52,987 bases of DNA from an uncultured Clostridia bacterium (GCA_944354035.1 CALVPS010000010.1:1-52987), one strand, 5' to 3'. Shown: positions 18,199 to 27,096, counted from the first letter of the stretch. Notes: generated by a model from the sequence alone, not told the origin. Program-made: numbers and translations.

Positions 18199-18831
18199 CT
18201 ACTTTTTGGAAGAGAACAGCCGCATGCGCTTCCACGGTACAAAAAAGATGAGCGCAAGTACCTGCAGCGGCACGCCGACGAGATAGATGAGCGCAATGGG
18301 CACGACGGATGGATCCACGCCGCAGACGAGCGCCGTAAGATACACGCAGGTGAGCAGCGTCCACACCAGCAGCGTAATGGCGGCGATACGCACCCAGCGG
18401 TAATGCCAGATACAGCTGAACACCAAAACGACGATCGCCGAAGCGGGGACCGCGTATACGAACGCCAGCCACTTTCCGTCCAGCGACGGCGAAATGATGC
18501 CCATCAGCACAAAGGCGATCACGGCGACCAGCCAGCACAGCCCCGCCGAAAGCAGCATTACGACGATGCGGCGCAAAAGGCGCGCCTTTTTGGGCATGAC
18601 GCGCTTTTCGGGATGCTCGCGCACCAGATCGTCCACCGACACGTTAAAAAGATCGGCAAGCTGCAACAGGATGCGTACATCGGGAATGCCGTTCCCCTGC
18701 TCCCACTTCGAGACGGATTTATCCGAATAATTTATTTTTTCCGCCAGCTCCAGCTGCGTCATATTCGACATCCTGCGCAGGCGCATGATGTTTTTTCCTA
18801 TGATGACCGCAAGAGAATCCTGTTCTTCCAT
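18199..18831 (-). CDS. XRE-family HTH regulator with membrane tail
   Basis: This 210-residue protein has an N-terminal Cro/XRE helix-turn-helix (about 10-65: IGKNIMRLRRMSNMTQLELA, SDKSVSKWEQGNGIPDVRIL), then a basic linker and about four hydrophobic segments. This architecture, a DNA-binding head tethered to the membrane, is common in Clostridia. The ATG at 18831 lies 6 nt from the -10 box of a perfect promoter and has no Shine-Dalgarno, so the mRNA should start at the ATG itself. Longer frames to 18921 would begin upstream of the promoter and are excluded. Confidence 0.9.
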   Translation of the reverse strand: MEEQDSLAVIIGKNIMRLRRMSNMTQLELAEKINYSDKSVSKWEQGNGIPDVRILLQLADLFNVSVDDLVREHPEKRVMPKKARLLRRIVVMLLSAGLCWLVAVIAFVLMGIISPSLDGKWLAFVYAVPASAIVVLVFSCIWHYRWVRIAAITLLVWTLLTCVYLTALVCGVDPSVVPIALIYLVGVPLQVLALIFFVPWKRMRLFSSKK

Positions 18832-18837
18832 ACGACC

Positions 18838-18866
18838 ATTATACCGTACCGAAGCGCGATTGTCAA
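18838..18866 (-). promoter_or_regulatory. Perfect promoter of leaderless HTH gene
   Basis: On the minus strand TTGACA (18861-18866), a 17-bp spacer and TATAAT (18838-18843) match the consensus fully. The bases GGTCGT then lead directly into ATG, so the expected +1 is the A of the start codon. Confidence 0.88.
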
Positions 18867-18989
18867 CCTTTCCGCCATGACGTTTTTGTAATTCTACCGT
18901 GAGTAGAGTGTGAAAATACAACTCTATTGTACGAATTTTGCAGGATAGAGTACTTTTTTAAAAGAGTAGGTTGCCATTCGGAAAACATG

Positions 18990-19175
18990 CGGCTACAATA
19001 AAGGCATACAAACCATGTGCGCCTCCCGCACGCCGACCGACGCGGACCGGCCAACGCGAATGCGAGGCGCCGATCCTTCGGCCGGATTTGGGCCGACGCG
19101 GGAATGTCCCGCGTGCCGCCGTACGGGCGGCACATCCGATCCGCAAAAAACGCACGCGGTCCCAGCCGCATACGT
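18990..19175. repeat. Diverged copy of the structured intergenic repeat
   Basis: It contains GGATTTGGGCCGACGCGGG near 19084-19101, matching the ATTCGGGCCGACGC block of copy 2 (679-692), followed by a CGGGA-ATG-TCCCG hairpin and a GTGCCGCC-GTAC-GGGCGGCAC hairpin. The stems are kept, the sequence has drifted. The rest of the gap 18870-19650 shows no gene; 19230-19640 holds only short palindromes. Confidence 0.4.
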
Positions 19176-19197
19176 TTTTTACTCTCCAATATTTTTT

Positions 19198-19229
19198 CAA
19201 AAGGCCTGCGGGGTTCCGCAGGCCTTTTG
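19198..19229. terminator. Bidirectional terminator-like hairpin
   Basis: CAAAAGGCCTGCGG-GGTT-CCGCAGGCCTTTTG is a perfect 14-bp stem with A and T flanks on both sides. No gene directly precedes it on either strand, so it may be left from a lost gene. Confidence 0.7.
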
Positions 19230-19650
19230 AATTGTTTGTACGAAAAATATCTTTGCCGACGACAGGATCCCGACGGAAATTTCGCGGACCCGTTCGCTTT
19301 TTTTGCAGCCGACCCCGCGATCGATGCGCGTCACAAAACGGAAAGGCCGGTCGCATCCCCGGTATAGGACGGACGAAGAGGAACGGCGCGTCCCCTTGTT
19401 CTTACCGACGGCGGGATCTACTGTAACCCGTATACCGTGCATGCCCTAAAACGGCTTCGCCCCATGCGCCGCGCAGTCGGGCATACGGTTGCCCCTCACG
19501 CCGTACGAACGGCGCCGCCCTTCCCTTGCGGTCCCGCAGGGAGCTTGAACGGCCCACTTCGCAGGACACAACACCGAACGCACTTTGCCCGACGTTTGCC
19601 GCACATGCCTTGAAAACGACTTCATCCACGCATGCCGCGCATGGCGCGCC

Positions 19651-21093
19651 TCAATCTGCGGGATCCTGCAACAGGTCGCAGAAGGATGCGACGGACAGCA
19701 GCGCATCTTGCGACTGTGCCCCTCCCACCGCCACGACGTCCATCCCCGCGGCGCGAGCGGCCGCAAGGCCCGCCGGCGCGTCCTCGAACACCAGGCACGC
19801 CTCGGGCGGCACGCCCAGCAGCCGGCTGACGTATAAAAACAGGTCGGGCGCCGGTTTTTTGGGCATGGGGACCGACCCGTCCGCCACAAAGTCGAACAGA
19901 TCGAGCACGCCGAAACGCTCGGCCGTCTCCAAAGTGTGCGCCCCGGACGAGGCGATGGCGGCGGACACGCCACGGCGCGCCAGCAGCTGTAAAAACGCGG
20001 TGACGCCGCCGATCAGATCGCGCCGCAAAAGCACAGCGCTCTCCCTGCGGTAGGCAGAATCCTTTACGGCAACGATTTTCTCCCGCTCCGCCCCGGTGAG
20101 CGCGCGGCCCAGTTTCTGCTCTAAATAACGCAGGATATTCGTGCGGCCGGTACTCTTTAAGGGGTGGTACTCCTCTTCGCTCATGTCCGCGCCGACCGTG
20201 CGGAACGCCTCGTTCCAGGCGCGATAGTGGCAGGGCTCGCTGTTTAAAATTACGCCGTCGAAATCGAATATGCACAGCTTGTAGCGCTTGTCCTGCCCCG
20301 GCAAACGGTACTCGCCGTTAAAGGCGCGCCGGATGAGCGCGGCGATCTCCTCGCCCGCGCAGGCCACGACGCCCGCGTCACCGAACGCATACGGCTCGCC
20401 GCGCAAATTGCACAGCAGCGCGCCCGCCTCGCGGCACATCAGGATCCCCGGAGCGATATCCCACAAATTTTTCGTAATGACAACGGTCGCATCCGTCTTC
20501 CCGGCGGCGACCCCGTAAAAATCGATGCAGGCTGCGCCGAACATGCGGATCTTGGCGATGCGCGAATACAAATAGCGGACGGCCGCATGCTGGCGGTCGG
20601 CCACGCGCGGCGTTTTGGCGTGCGGATAGTCGCCGAAACTGACCACCGCCTGCTCGATCGGCGCGTTGCGCTTTACAAATACCCTGCGATCGTTCAGCCA
20701 GCAGCCCTCTCCCTTTTCCGCCCAGATCAGTTCGGAAAAATGCGGCAGATAGATGACGGAGAGCACCACCTCGCCGCCGTCGAACAGCGCGCACTGCACG
20801 CCGTACAATTTGACGCCGATGGCCATGTTGCACGTTCCGTCGATGGGATCGATGGTCCACGTGCGCCCCTCTATCGGCTGTTGGCCCGACGTCTCCTCCC
20901 CGTGGATGTGGTCGCCCGGGAACGCCGCCAAGATGGCGGCGGAAAGCGCGCCCTCGATATTGCAGTCGATATCGGTCACAAGATCGAACCGCGACTTTTG
21001 ACGGACTTCGCCGAGGTCGCCCTCCGCGTAACGCCGATAGGCCTCCTGCATTTCGCGCACAAGAAACACGCGCTCGCGTCCGTACTTTGTCAT
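19651..21093 (-). CDS. Inositol-monophosphatase-like / HAD phosphatase fusion
   Basis: This protein has 480 residues in two catalytic domains. Residues 1-265 form an inositol-monophosphatase-type phosphatase with its metal motifs HGEETSG (65-67 GEE), TIDPIDGTCN (82-86) and LWDIAPG. Residues 270-480 form a beta-phosphoglucomutase-like HAD domain with FDFDGVILNSEP (nucleophile D277, D279), IASSG, MPKKPAPDLF and VFEDAPAGLAAARAAGM. Both look catalytically complete. I know of no standard enzyme with this order. The start overlaps the TIR gene stop as ATGA with GGAGGAG upstream, so it is made together with the TIR protein; it could process a phosphorylated product of it, which is inference. Confidence 0.85.
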   Translation of the reverse strand: MTKYGRERVFLVREMQEAYRRYAEGDLGEVRQKSRFDLVTDIDCNIEGALSAAILAAFPGDHIHGEETSGQQPIEGRTWTIDPIDGTCNMAIGVKLYGVQCALFDGGEVVLSVIYLPHFSELIWAEKGEGCWLNDRRVFVKRNAPIEQAVVSFGDYPHAKTPRVADRQHAAVRYLYSRIAKIRMFGAACIDFYGVAAGKTDATVVITKNLWDIAPGILMCREAGALLCNLRGEPYAFGDAGVVACAGEEIAALIRRAFNGEYRLPGQDKRYKLCIFDFDGVILNSEPCHYRAWNEAFRTVGADMSEEEYHPLKSTGRTNILRYLEQKLGRALTGAEREKIVAVKDSAYRRESAVLLRRDLIGGVTAFLQLLARRGVSAAIASSGAHTLETAERFGVLDLFDFVADGSVPMPKKPAPDLFLYVSRLLGVPPEACLVFEDAPAGLAAARAAGMDVVAVGGAQSQDALLSVASFCDLLQDPAD

Positions 21094-22133
21094 ACGATCT
21101 CCTCCCACTCTTTGGCCTCGCTCTTTAAATATTCATACGCCCGTTCACAAAAGGTGAACACGGGCGAAACGGTCTGTTTTTCAATAAAAAACGACGGATT
21201 TTCAATTCCCGGAATGTTGTTTGCATAGTACTGCAAAATAAGATAGTCGTCCACGAAGATCATGTTCATGCGCGGCAATTTGTCGTAAAGATACAGCTTG
21301 AACTGCTCTTTGTTGACGTTGATGCGCTCGCGGATATCGTATGCCGTCTCCAAATTGACGTTGGTGATGGTGCGGATGCGTCCGGGCCGCAGCCGCTCTT
21401 CCCGTTCGCGCTGCCCGGTATACTGCCCGTCCGGATCGAGGAACAGCAGCTCTATGCTTCCGCCGTGTTCGATGCAGTTGACGATCGCATTCGGATTGAT
21501 GCGCGCCGTCATTTCGGAATTGGAGATACCGACCGCCCTTACCGACTTGGCCGTGGCCACCAGATCGTCGAACCGACAGCTCTGATTCATCGAAGCGCGG
21601 CTGGCAAACACCTCCTTGATCTCGGAAGTGATCTGCGACTCCTGCCACGAACGGGCGCCGCACGTCCGTTCGCTCACCCAGGAAAACAGCTCTTCCCTGA
21701 CGGCGGGATCCTCCCCGGTCTCGTCGTAAAAGTGCGTGCGGTTGGCAAACAGCTCGTGCAGGCGCGCCTCGTCGCCCTTGCGGCGCCCGCCGCACGCATA
21801 CACCTTGGCGTCCGTCACCGAGACCTCCCCCAGCTGCGTCAGCGCATAAAACGCGTCGATCTCCGTGGAGAGCTCGTAATGGTTGCGCGGGTCGATCTTG
21901 CCCTCCTCCGTAACGTGCAGTCCGGAAGAACACACCAGCAAAAAAGTGCGCGAACGCATGACTTCAATGATATTTGCCTTATACACGTCGTGCTTGGCAT
22001 ACGGAAAAAAGAAGCACTTTAATCCTTTTTCCGTTAAAAAATCACAAATTTTTTGCGCGCATTGCCTGGACCCGCCCTGTTCGTACGAACCGTGATAGGC
22101 GATAAACACATCGTGCGTCTTTTTAAATCCCAT
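21090..22133 (-). CDS. TIR-domain protein with C-terminal PLD-like (DUF5919-type) domain
   Basis: This protein has 347 residues. Residues 6-135 form a TIR fold: HDVFIAYHGS, then CDFLTEKGLKCFFFPYAKHD (box 2-like), then RTFLLVCSSG, with candidate catalytic Glu in HYELSTEIDAF. Residues 185-335 (VRAVGISNSEMTARI, then SIELLFLDPDGQYTGQRERE, then MNMIFVDDYLILQY) resemble the phospholipase-D-like DUF5919 domain; I do not see paired HKD motifs. Bacterial TIR proteins often degrade or cyclise NAD in phage defence. The start at 22133 is chosen since GGAGG is 7 nt upstream; ATG 22139 is too close. It is first in an operon with the phosphatase fusion. The base composition is that of the host. Confidence 0.8.
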   Translation of the reverse strand: MGFKKTHDVFIAYHGSYEQGGSRQCAQKICDFLTEKGLKCFFFPYAKHDVYKANIIEVMRSRTFLLVCSSGLHVTEEGKIDPRNHYELSTEIDAFYALTQLGEVSVTDAKVYACGGRRKGDEARLHELFANRTHFYDETGEDPAVREELFSWVSERTCGARSWQESQITSEIKEVFASRASMNQSCRFDDLVATAKSVRAVGISNSEMTARINPNAIVNCIEHGGSIELLFLDPDGQYTGQREREERLRPGRIRTITNVNLETAYDIRERINVNKEQFKLYLYDKLPRMNMIFVDDYLILQYYANNIPGIENPSFFIEKQTVSPVFTFCERAYEYLKSEAKEWEEIV

Positions 22134-22181
22134 TTTCATTCCTCCGTCCGGTCGGCGGCACGCCGCCCCTGCGTGCCATTC

Positions 22182-22210
22182 AGTATAACATACCGCACAC
22201 GACCTGTCAA
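22182..22210 (-). promoter_or_regulatory. Promoter of the TIR operon
   Basis: On the minus strand TTGACA (22205-22210) and TATACT (22182-22187) are separated by 17 bp. The leader is about 42 nt and holds the GGAGG site. Confidence 0.85.
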
Positions 22211-22230
22211 CGCCCGAATGCCGTGCCGCG

Positions 22231-22265
22231 GCCGCAAAAACCGCGCGGGCAGCCGAAAGGCCGCG
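22231..22265 (-). terminator. Probable terminator of GH42 gene
   Basis: On the minus strand, directly after the stop, GCGCGG and CCGCGC arms enclose an inner GCCTTTCGGC hairpin and are followed by GGTTTTTGC. Confidence 0.55.
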
Positions 22266-24209
22266 CTATTTTACCCTTTCAAGCACCAATACCCGATAGG
22301 GCGAAAGCTCTGCGCGGTCGCACAGGAATTCGCCGCTCAACAGGTCGCGGTATGTGCCGTCCAGCTCCACCGTTCCGGGACGGTTTTGCGTTTCGACGGC
22401 GATCACCGCTTCATACTTGCCGCTGCGACGGGTAAGCACCACGTTTTTGCTCGCCTTAAAAATAGGCACGGCACCCGCCAGGCGGCGCAGATCTTTTTTG
22501 CAGGGCAGGCTGCCCAGCACAATGACGCAGCCCTTTCCGACGCGCCTGCGGGTCACGACGGGGAGCCCGTCAAATTCGCCGCCCGTATAACGCGCCAGCG
22601 CGCCGGCGCCGCACAGCTCGTAGGCGCTGTAGCAGAGCGAGAGCTTCATCTTTGCGCCGTTCTCCCATTCGGCGGCATATTCACCGTTCCCGACGGGAAG
22701 GTCGTACAGCTGCCGCACGCCCGCAAACTCCTCCAAAAATCCGTGCGGCGCATGCGTGTATTTCGAGGAATATTCGGTCATGATGTCGGACATGGGCCCC
22801 ACGATCCACGTCCCGCCGGACTTTACCCAGGCGACGATACGCTCCTTTAGCCCGTTTTCGTCCACCGTGGAGAGGAAGGGCGAAAAGACGACGCGATAAC
22901 CCTTCAGCGAATGCGCGGTATCGATCACGTCCACATTGCAGTGACGGAATGCGGCGTGCACGCGGTCGGCAAGCACGGCGCGGTAATCGAACGCCTTTAA
23001 GAGGGGGGCGTTGATGCTGTTGATGACGGCGGTCGACGAATAGTGGATGGCGATCTGCGACGATACCGTGCTGCCCGTAAGCAGCTTGCGCAGACGGGCA
23101 AACTCGGCGGCGGCGCGGGCGACCTCCTGCGTGACGCGGTAGGCCCTTCCTGCCGTGTTGTAGAGCGCGCCGTGCGCCAGCTCGTGTCCGTTGGGATGGG
23201 CGCGGAACAGCCAGTATTCCACCATCTCTCCGCCGCGCGCCACCGGGAGCCAGGTATTGGCATAGCATGCGCCGACCGGCCTGGGGCCGAATTCCGCCCA
23301 TACGCTGCCGTTCCAACCCGCCTGCGTCTCCGTCACCCAAAAAGGTTTATCCTTTACCGTACGCAAAAAGTCGTAGCCGAATGTTGTACGGATCAGCTCG
23401 GAGGCGGGTTCATAGTGATTGTACTGCACAACGTCGAGCGTACGGTTCACGTCGTAATAGCTTAAAAGGTTGGTCACCATCATATCGGTGCCGACGGGCG
23501 CGGCGGTATACGCGTGCAAAATTTCTGCCTGCTCGTTGACGTACGACACAATATTCTGGCAGTGGAACCGCGTCCACTCCGTCTGCAGCGAGGGGTGTTC
23601 CCAACGCCCGCGCACGGGCGGCGCAACGTCGTCGAACGAGGAATACTCCAATGACCAGCGGCTCATCCCCCACTTTGCGTTGAGGTTTTCGGGCGTGCCG
23701 TACTTTTGTTTGAGGTAGGCGCGGAACTTGCTTTGACACAGCGGGCAGTAACACCCCTCGTTATAGGGGAAAATTTCATTGTCGATCTGCCAACCGACCA
23801 CCGCCGGATGGCGGCCGAACCGCTCGGCGAGCCGGGTCACGATCGCGCGATTTTTTTCACGCATGACGGGCGAAGATTTGCACGGATGGCAGCGCGAAAA
23901 CACCTGCGTGCGGACGCCGTCCGCATACACCGTACGCGTTTCGGGATATTTTTCGAGCAGCCAGCGCGGCGGCGTGCAGGTGGGCGTACACAATACTACG
24001 GCGATCCCCGCGGCATGCAGCATGTCCGTGACGCGCGCCAGCCACTCCAGGTCGTACTTCCCCTCTTCCGGCTCCATTTTGCCCCAGGCAAACTCCCCCA
24101 TGCGTACGCAATTGATCCCCGCCGACTTCATGCGGGCGATATCTGCGGCGATCTCCTCATCCGCCCATAATTCCGGATAGTACGCCGCTCCCACAAATAT
24201 TTTTTTCAT
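22266..24209 (-). CDS. Beta-galactosidase, GH42 family
   Basis: This 647-residue enzyme has no signal peptide and is therefore cytoplasmic, acting on imported galactosides. It starts with the GH42 signature VGAAYYPELW, shows the acid/base Glu in GWQIDNEIFPYNEGC and the nucleophile Glu in FWVTETQAGWNG, and has the trimerisation and C-terminal domains of the family. A zinc cluster is supported by SRCHPCKS and GCYCPLC. GGGAG lies 7 nt before the ATG at 24209. It is transcribed alone; no transporter or regulator gene adjoins it. Confidence 0.94.
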   Translation of the reverse strand: MKKIFVGAAYYPELWADEEIAADIARMKSAGINCVRMGEFAWGKMEPEEGKYDLEWLARVTDMLHAAGIAVVLCTPTCTPPRWLLEKYPETRTVYADGVRTQVFSRCHPCKSSPVMREKNRAIVTRLAERFGRHPAVVGWQIDNEIFPYNEGCYCPLCQSKFRAYLKQKYGTPENLNAKWGMSRWSLEYSSFDDVAPPVRGRWEHPSLQTEWTRFHCQNIVSYVNEQAEILHAYTAAPVGTDMMVTNLLSYYDVNRTLDVVQYNHYEPASELIRTTFGYDFLRTVKDKPFWVTETQAGWNGSVWAEFGPRPVGACYANTWLPVARGGEMVEYWLFRAHPNGHELAHGALYNTAGRAYRVTQEVARAAAEFARLRKLLTGSTVSSQIAIHYSSTAVINSINAPLLKAFDYRAVLADRVHAAFRHCNVDVIDTAHSLKGYRVVFSPFLSTVDENGLKERIVAWVKSGGTWIVGPMSDIMTEYSSKYTHAPHGFLEEFAGVRQLYDLPVGNGEYAAEWENGAKMKLSLCYSAYELCGAGALARYTGGEFDGLPVVTRRRVGKGCVIVLGSLPCKKDLRRLAGAVPIFKASKNVVLTRRSGKYEAVIAVETQNRPGTVELDGTYRDLLSGEFLCDRAELSPYRVLVLERVK

Positions 24210-24258
24210 ACCGCAGCTCCCTTTTTCGATGGTATCGTACGCAGAATGCGCCGCAACA

Positions 24259-24287
24259 AGTATACCATGCCGCGTACCCGATGTCAA
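24259..24287 (-). promoter_or_regulatory. Promoter of GH42 gene
   Basis: On the minus strand TTGACA (24282-24287) and TATACT (24259-24264) are separated by 17 bp. The leader is about 43 nt. Confidence 0.85.
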
Positions 24288-24311
24288 CGCCCCTCAAAAA
24301 AGAGATACAAT

Positions 24312-24340
24312 AAAAAACGCCCGCCCGTGCAGGGCAGGCG
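24312..24340 (-). terminator. Terminator after tadA
   Basis: On the minus strand CGCCTGCCC-TGCAC-GGGCGGGCG (one T-G pair) is followed by TTTTTTATT. Confidence 0.88.
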
Positions 24341-24355
24341 CGGCGGATCGCGCCG

Positions 24356-24829
24356 TTATGTACCGCGCGCCCCTCTGCGGGCGCGCTCGCGCCGGCGCAG
24401 TTCGGTGAAAAACGACGAGAGCACTTGCGCGCACTCCTCCTGCAAAACGCCCCCCGTCACTTCTACCGTATGGTTCAGCAAATTGGCGGCGGCCAGCGCC
24501 CCGGTCAGACTGCGCCCCTTCTGCTCGTAGGCGCCGAAATATACGCGGTCGATGCGGGCATTCAGCACGGCGCCCATGCACATGGGGCAGGGCTCGAGGG
24601 TGACGTACAGCTCCGCCCCCGGCAGACGCCACGAGCGGCACTTTTTGCAGGCACGGTCGATGGCGCGCATTTCGGCGTGCGCCGTAGCCATCTGCAGACG
24701 GGTGCGCAGGTTGTACCCGCGCCCTACGATCTTCCCGTTCAGCACGACCACCGCGCCGATGGGAACTTCGCCCCGCTTTTTCGCCTTTTGCGCCAGGCGC
24801 AACGCCTCGCGCATGAACCGTTCATCCAT
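24356..24829 (-). CDS. tadA: tRNA adenosine-34 deaminase TadA
   Basis: This 157-residue enzyme converts A34 to inosine in tRNA-Arg and is normally essential. The zinc/catalytic motifs H51-A-E53-M and EPCPMC (about C81 and C84) are intact, and the C-terminal helix FFTELRRRERAR is present. The ATG overlaps the end of the carboxypeptidase gene by 8 nt (ATGGATGA); GGAGG lies 12 nt upstream, longer than usual, so translation is probably coupled. Confidence 0.94.
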   Translation of the reverse strand: MDERFMREALRLAQKAKKRGEVPIGAVVVLNGKIVGRGYNLRTRLQMATAHAEMRAIDRACKKCRSWRLPGAELYVTLEPCPMCMGAVLNARIDRVYFGAYEQKGRSLTGALAAANLLNHTVEVTGGVLQEECAQVLSSFFTELRRRERARRGARGT

Positions 24830-25646
24830 GTCGTAAACATGCCTCCGTAAATTCAAACAACGCGTCCACGTTTTTGGCGAGGATATCCCCGAACGCCGCA
24901 AACCCCAAAGGATGCGCAAACGAGTCCTTCCCCGCCTCTACCGTAAACGCCGGGATCTTCAGCGCGTCGATGCACCAATCCTTGTACCCGCCGGCGGAAT
25001 GCGGCGTATCCCGCAGCGGATAGCCGGTGGCGCGGCCGAGCACGCGCGCCAGCCTGCGGTCGCGCCGCGCCCTGAAAAACGGCTGACGAAACCGCCAATA
25101 CACCTCCTCGCCCTTGGTGTGCCAGCTTATCGTGAACCGCGGCGAAACGCGCAGCGTAAAGTCGGCAAGAGCGTGCGACTCCGACTCGGAGAACGGCGCA
25201 CGGCCCACATAGCCCGCAGGACCGGGGACGCGGCGGTTGCCCGCACCCGTTCCCCACCGCGCATCGAAATTGACGTTGAGGTCTACGCCCCGCCCGTTCG
25301 CCTTCCACAGCGAAAAATCGGCGCCGCCGTTCTGATACAGCAATTCGCCCCGCCGCGCCGCGGGAGCGCTCTCCGCCCCCTCCTGCACCAGCAGCGCGCC
25401 GTCCGGATTGACCAACGGCACCACCCACGCGCCGCCGCGCGCCAGGCCGCGGCGGATATGCTGCAAGGCAAGGTAGGCGGTGATCCACTCGCGCGCGTGG
25501 ATCGCATACTGCGATATCCCGGCGGGCGCGCCGCGCGCCCCCACGTAAAAGGCAAAAATTTCGCGGCCGAACAGACTGCGGCCGATCACCGTCTTTTCGC
25601 CGCGATATCCCGCGTAAAATTCAGCGACATCCTCGTATACGTTCAC
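24822..25646 (-). CDS. M14-family zinc carboxypeptidase
   Basis: This 274-residue protein has the M14 zinc ligands H50-A-R-E53 in YAIHAREW and a later His in ISWHTKGEE, substrate residues NPDG and VDLNVNFDARW, and the general-base Glu in FTVEAGKDSF. It has no secretion signal, so the substrate is likely an internal peptide, perhaps a muropeptide as for gamma-D-glutamyl-diaminopimelate peptidases; this is inference. The only fitting start is GTG at 25646. A TATACT box (25654-25659) ends 7 nt before it and no Shine-Dalgarno is seen, so the mRNA may be leaderless. Confidence 0.87.
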   Translation of the reverse strand: MNVYEDVAEFYAGYRGEKTVIGRSLFGREIFAFYVGARGAPAGISQYAIHAREWITAYLALQHIRRGLARGGAWVVPLVNPDGALLVQEGAESAPAARRGELLYQNGGADFSLWKANGRGVDLNVNFDARWGTGAGNRRVPGPAGYVGRAPFSESESHALADFTLRVSPRFTISWHTKGEEVYWRFRQPFFRARRDRRLARVLGRATGYPLRDTPHSAGGYKDWCIDALKIPAFTVEAGKDSFAHPLGFAAFGDILAKNVDALFEFTEACLRHG

Positions 25647-25653
25647 AGTTCAT

Positions 25654-25681
25654 AGTATACGCCACGCGCGCCGTTTGTGAT
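25654..25681 (-). promoter_or_regulatory. Possible promoter of leaderless M14 gene
   Basis: On the minus strand ATCACA (25676-25681), a 16-bp spacer and TATACT (25654-25659) are followed after 7 nt by the GTG start codon. The -35 box is a weak match. Confidence 0.5.
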
Positions 25682-25720
25682 CTTTCGCACCCCTTTTGCG
25701 GTACAGAAGCCCCGCGGGCG

Positions 25721-26158
25721 CTACTTATGATATTCCGCCCCCGCGTTTATCATAAAGGCACGATACACCTGCTCCAACAATATAACGCGCATCATCTGAT
25801 GCGGAAAGGTCATGGGCGAAAAAGAAAGCAACGCGTCTGCCCCCGCTTTTACGCGGGCGGAGAGCCCGCGGGAAGAGCCGATCACGAACGTGATCTCCTT
25901 TCCGGCGTCGCACAGCCGTTTTATCTCCAGGGCCAACGCCTCGGACGAACGCATCTTCCCCTCCACGGCAAGCGCGACGACGTACCCCCTTTCGGCGCGC
26001 AGAATTTCTTCGGCCTCGTCCTCCGGGCTGCGCCCTTCGGAAAGCTCGGCGATCTCCAAACGGCAAAAGCGGGACAGCCGCTTTTCATACTCCGAAACGG
26101 CCTCGCGCCAATAGCGCTCCTTTAATTTTCCGACGCATACGATATGAATTTTAACCAC
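25721..26158 (-). CDS. rlmH: 23S rRNA pseudouridine-1915 N3-methyltransferase RlmH
   Basis: This 145-residue SPOUT methyltransferase is slightly shorter than the usual 155-160. It shows VCVGKLKERYWREAV at the start, the SAM-binding FVIGSSRGLS and the C-terminal knot MTFPHQMMRVILLEQVYRAF ending in YHK. The start is GTG at 26158, overlapping the upstream protease gene by 8 nt, so it depends on that gene's transcript. Confidence 0.95.
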   Translation of the reverse strand: MVKIHIVCVGKLKERYWREAVSEYEKRLSRFCRLEIAELSEGRSPEDEAEEILRAERGYVVALAVEGKMRSSEALALEIKRLCDAGKEITFVIGSSRGLSARVKAGADALLSFSPMTFPHQMMRVILLEQVYRAFMINAGAEYHK

Positions 26159-27089
26159 CCAAAAACCCCGTGATCAGCATCGATATCCACTGCGCCGCGC
26201 ACAGCGCGACGCCCGCCGAAGCAAAGAGAAAGAACGTGCCGCCGCCCGGCATCGCGGCGCCCTTGTTTTGGCCGGACCGATCGAAAAACAGCAAATAGAC
26301 CAGACTCGCCGCCAGGCATACCGCCGAAGCGACGCCCAGGCCGATCTCCCAGCCGAGCGGCATGGTCCAGCCGTTCGCCCCGCCCGTCTCGTACCCGGTG
26401 GCCGTAAGCGCCAGCACCGCCGCGTTGTTGATAAAGTGCGCCGCCATGGTAGGAAAGATGCTGCCGGCGCGCAAAGCGACGAGGGCCAGACATACGCCGC
26501 AGACAAACTGGTACAGCGTCTGCGCGGGGTTGTGATGAAACAGCGAAAACAGCGCCCCGGAACAGAGCACGACGGCCGCATTCCCCCACCCCGCCGCACG
26601 CATACCGCCGACCATGATGCCGCGGAAAACGGTCTCTTCGAAAACGGCGGGCAGCACCGCTATGATCAGCATGGCGGGAAGCAGATTCCAGCCGTCCAGC
26701 GACGGCAGGGGTACCCCGGGATCGCGGTAACCCAGCCGTTCAAGCAGACGAAGAAACCACACGTTCAGATCGCTGAGCGAAAACATCAGCCCGAACTGCA
26801 AGGCGAGCGCGATCAAAAAATACTGCCACTTGCAGCGGCCGTATACGGCGCGCACGGGCACCCTGCCGCGGCGGAACCAGATCAGCGACGACGCCGCAAA
26901 ACAGATCTGCGGCAAGAGGAACGCCGCAAAACGATACCAATCGGCGTCCTCGTACCCCTCTCCCGCCGCGAACACCGCGATCGCCCCCAAGAGGAGCGCC
27001 AGCACAACGGGCAGCGCCGCGCTGATCGAATAATTCAGCCCCGCCTCGCGCAGAACGGTGCGGCGCGATGTTGTCTCCTGCCCTTTCAT
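26151..27089 (-). CDS. CPBP-family intramembrane metalloprotease
   Basis: This 312-residue protein has about eight hydrophobic segments. The catalytic motifs of the CPBP/Abi family are present: FEETVFRGIMVG (EExxxR), FSLFHHNPAQ and AHFINNAAV. Members process prenylated or other membrane proteins, and some support bacteriocin immunity; the role here is unknown. The ATG at 27089 follows a TATAAT box by 7 nt with no Shine-Dalgarno, so the mRNA is probably leaderless. rlmH is read from the same transcript. Confidence 0.9.
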   Translation of the reverse strand: MKGQETTSRRTVLREAGLNYSISAALPVVLALLLGAIAVFAAGEGYEDADWYRFAAFLLPQICFAASSLIWFRRGRVPVRAVYGRCKWQYFLIALALQFGLMFSLSDLNVWFLRLLERLGYRDPGVPLPSLDGWNLLPAMLIIAVLPAVFEETVFRGIMVGGMRAAGWGNAAVVLCSGALFSLFHHNPAQTLYQFVCGVCLALVALRAGSIFPTMAAHFINNAAVLALTATGYETGGANGWTMPLGWEIGLGVASAVCLAASLVYLLFFDRSGQNKGAAMPGGGTFFLFASAGVALCAAQWISMLITGFLGG

Positions 27090-27096
27090 ATACGCT

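Noticed and set aside
19230..19640. Possible hidden gene in the gap before the phosphatase fusion
   Set aside because: Frames are short, without ribosome sites or family similarity; the region looks like decayed intergenic DNA.
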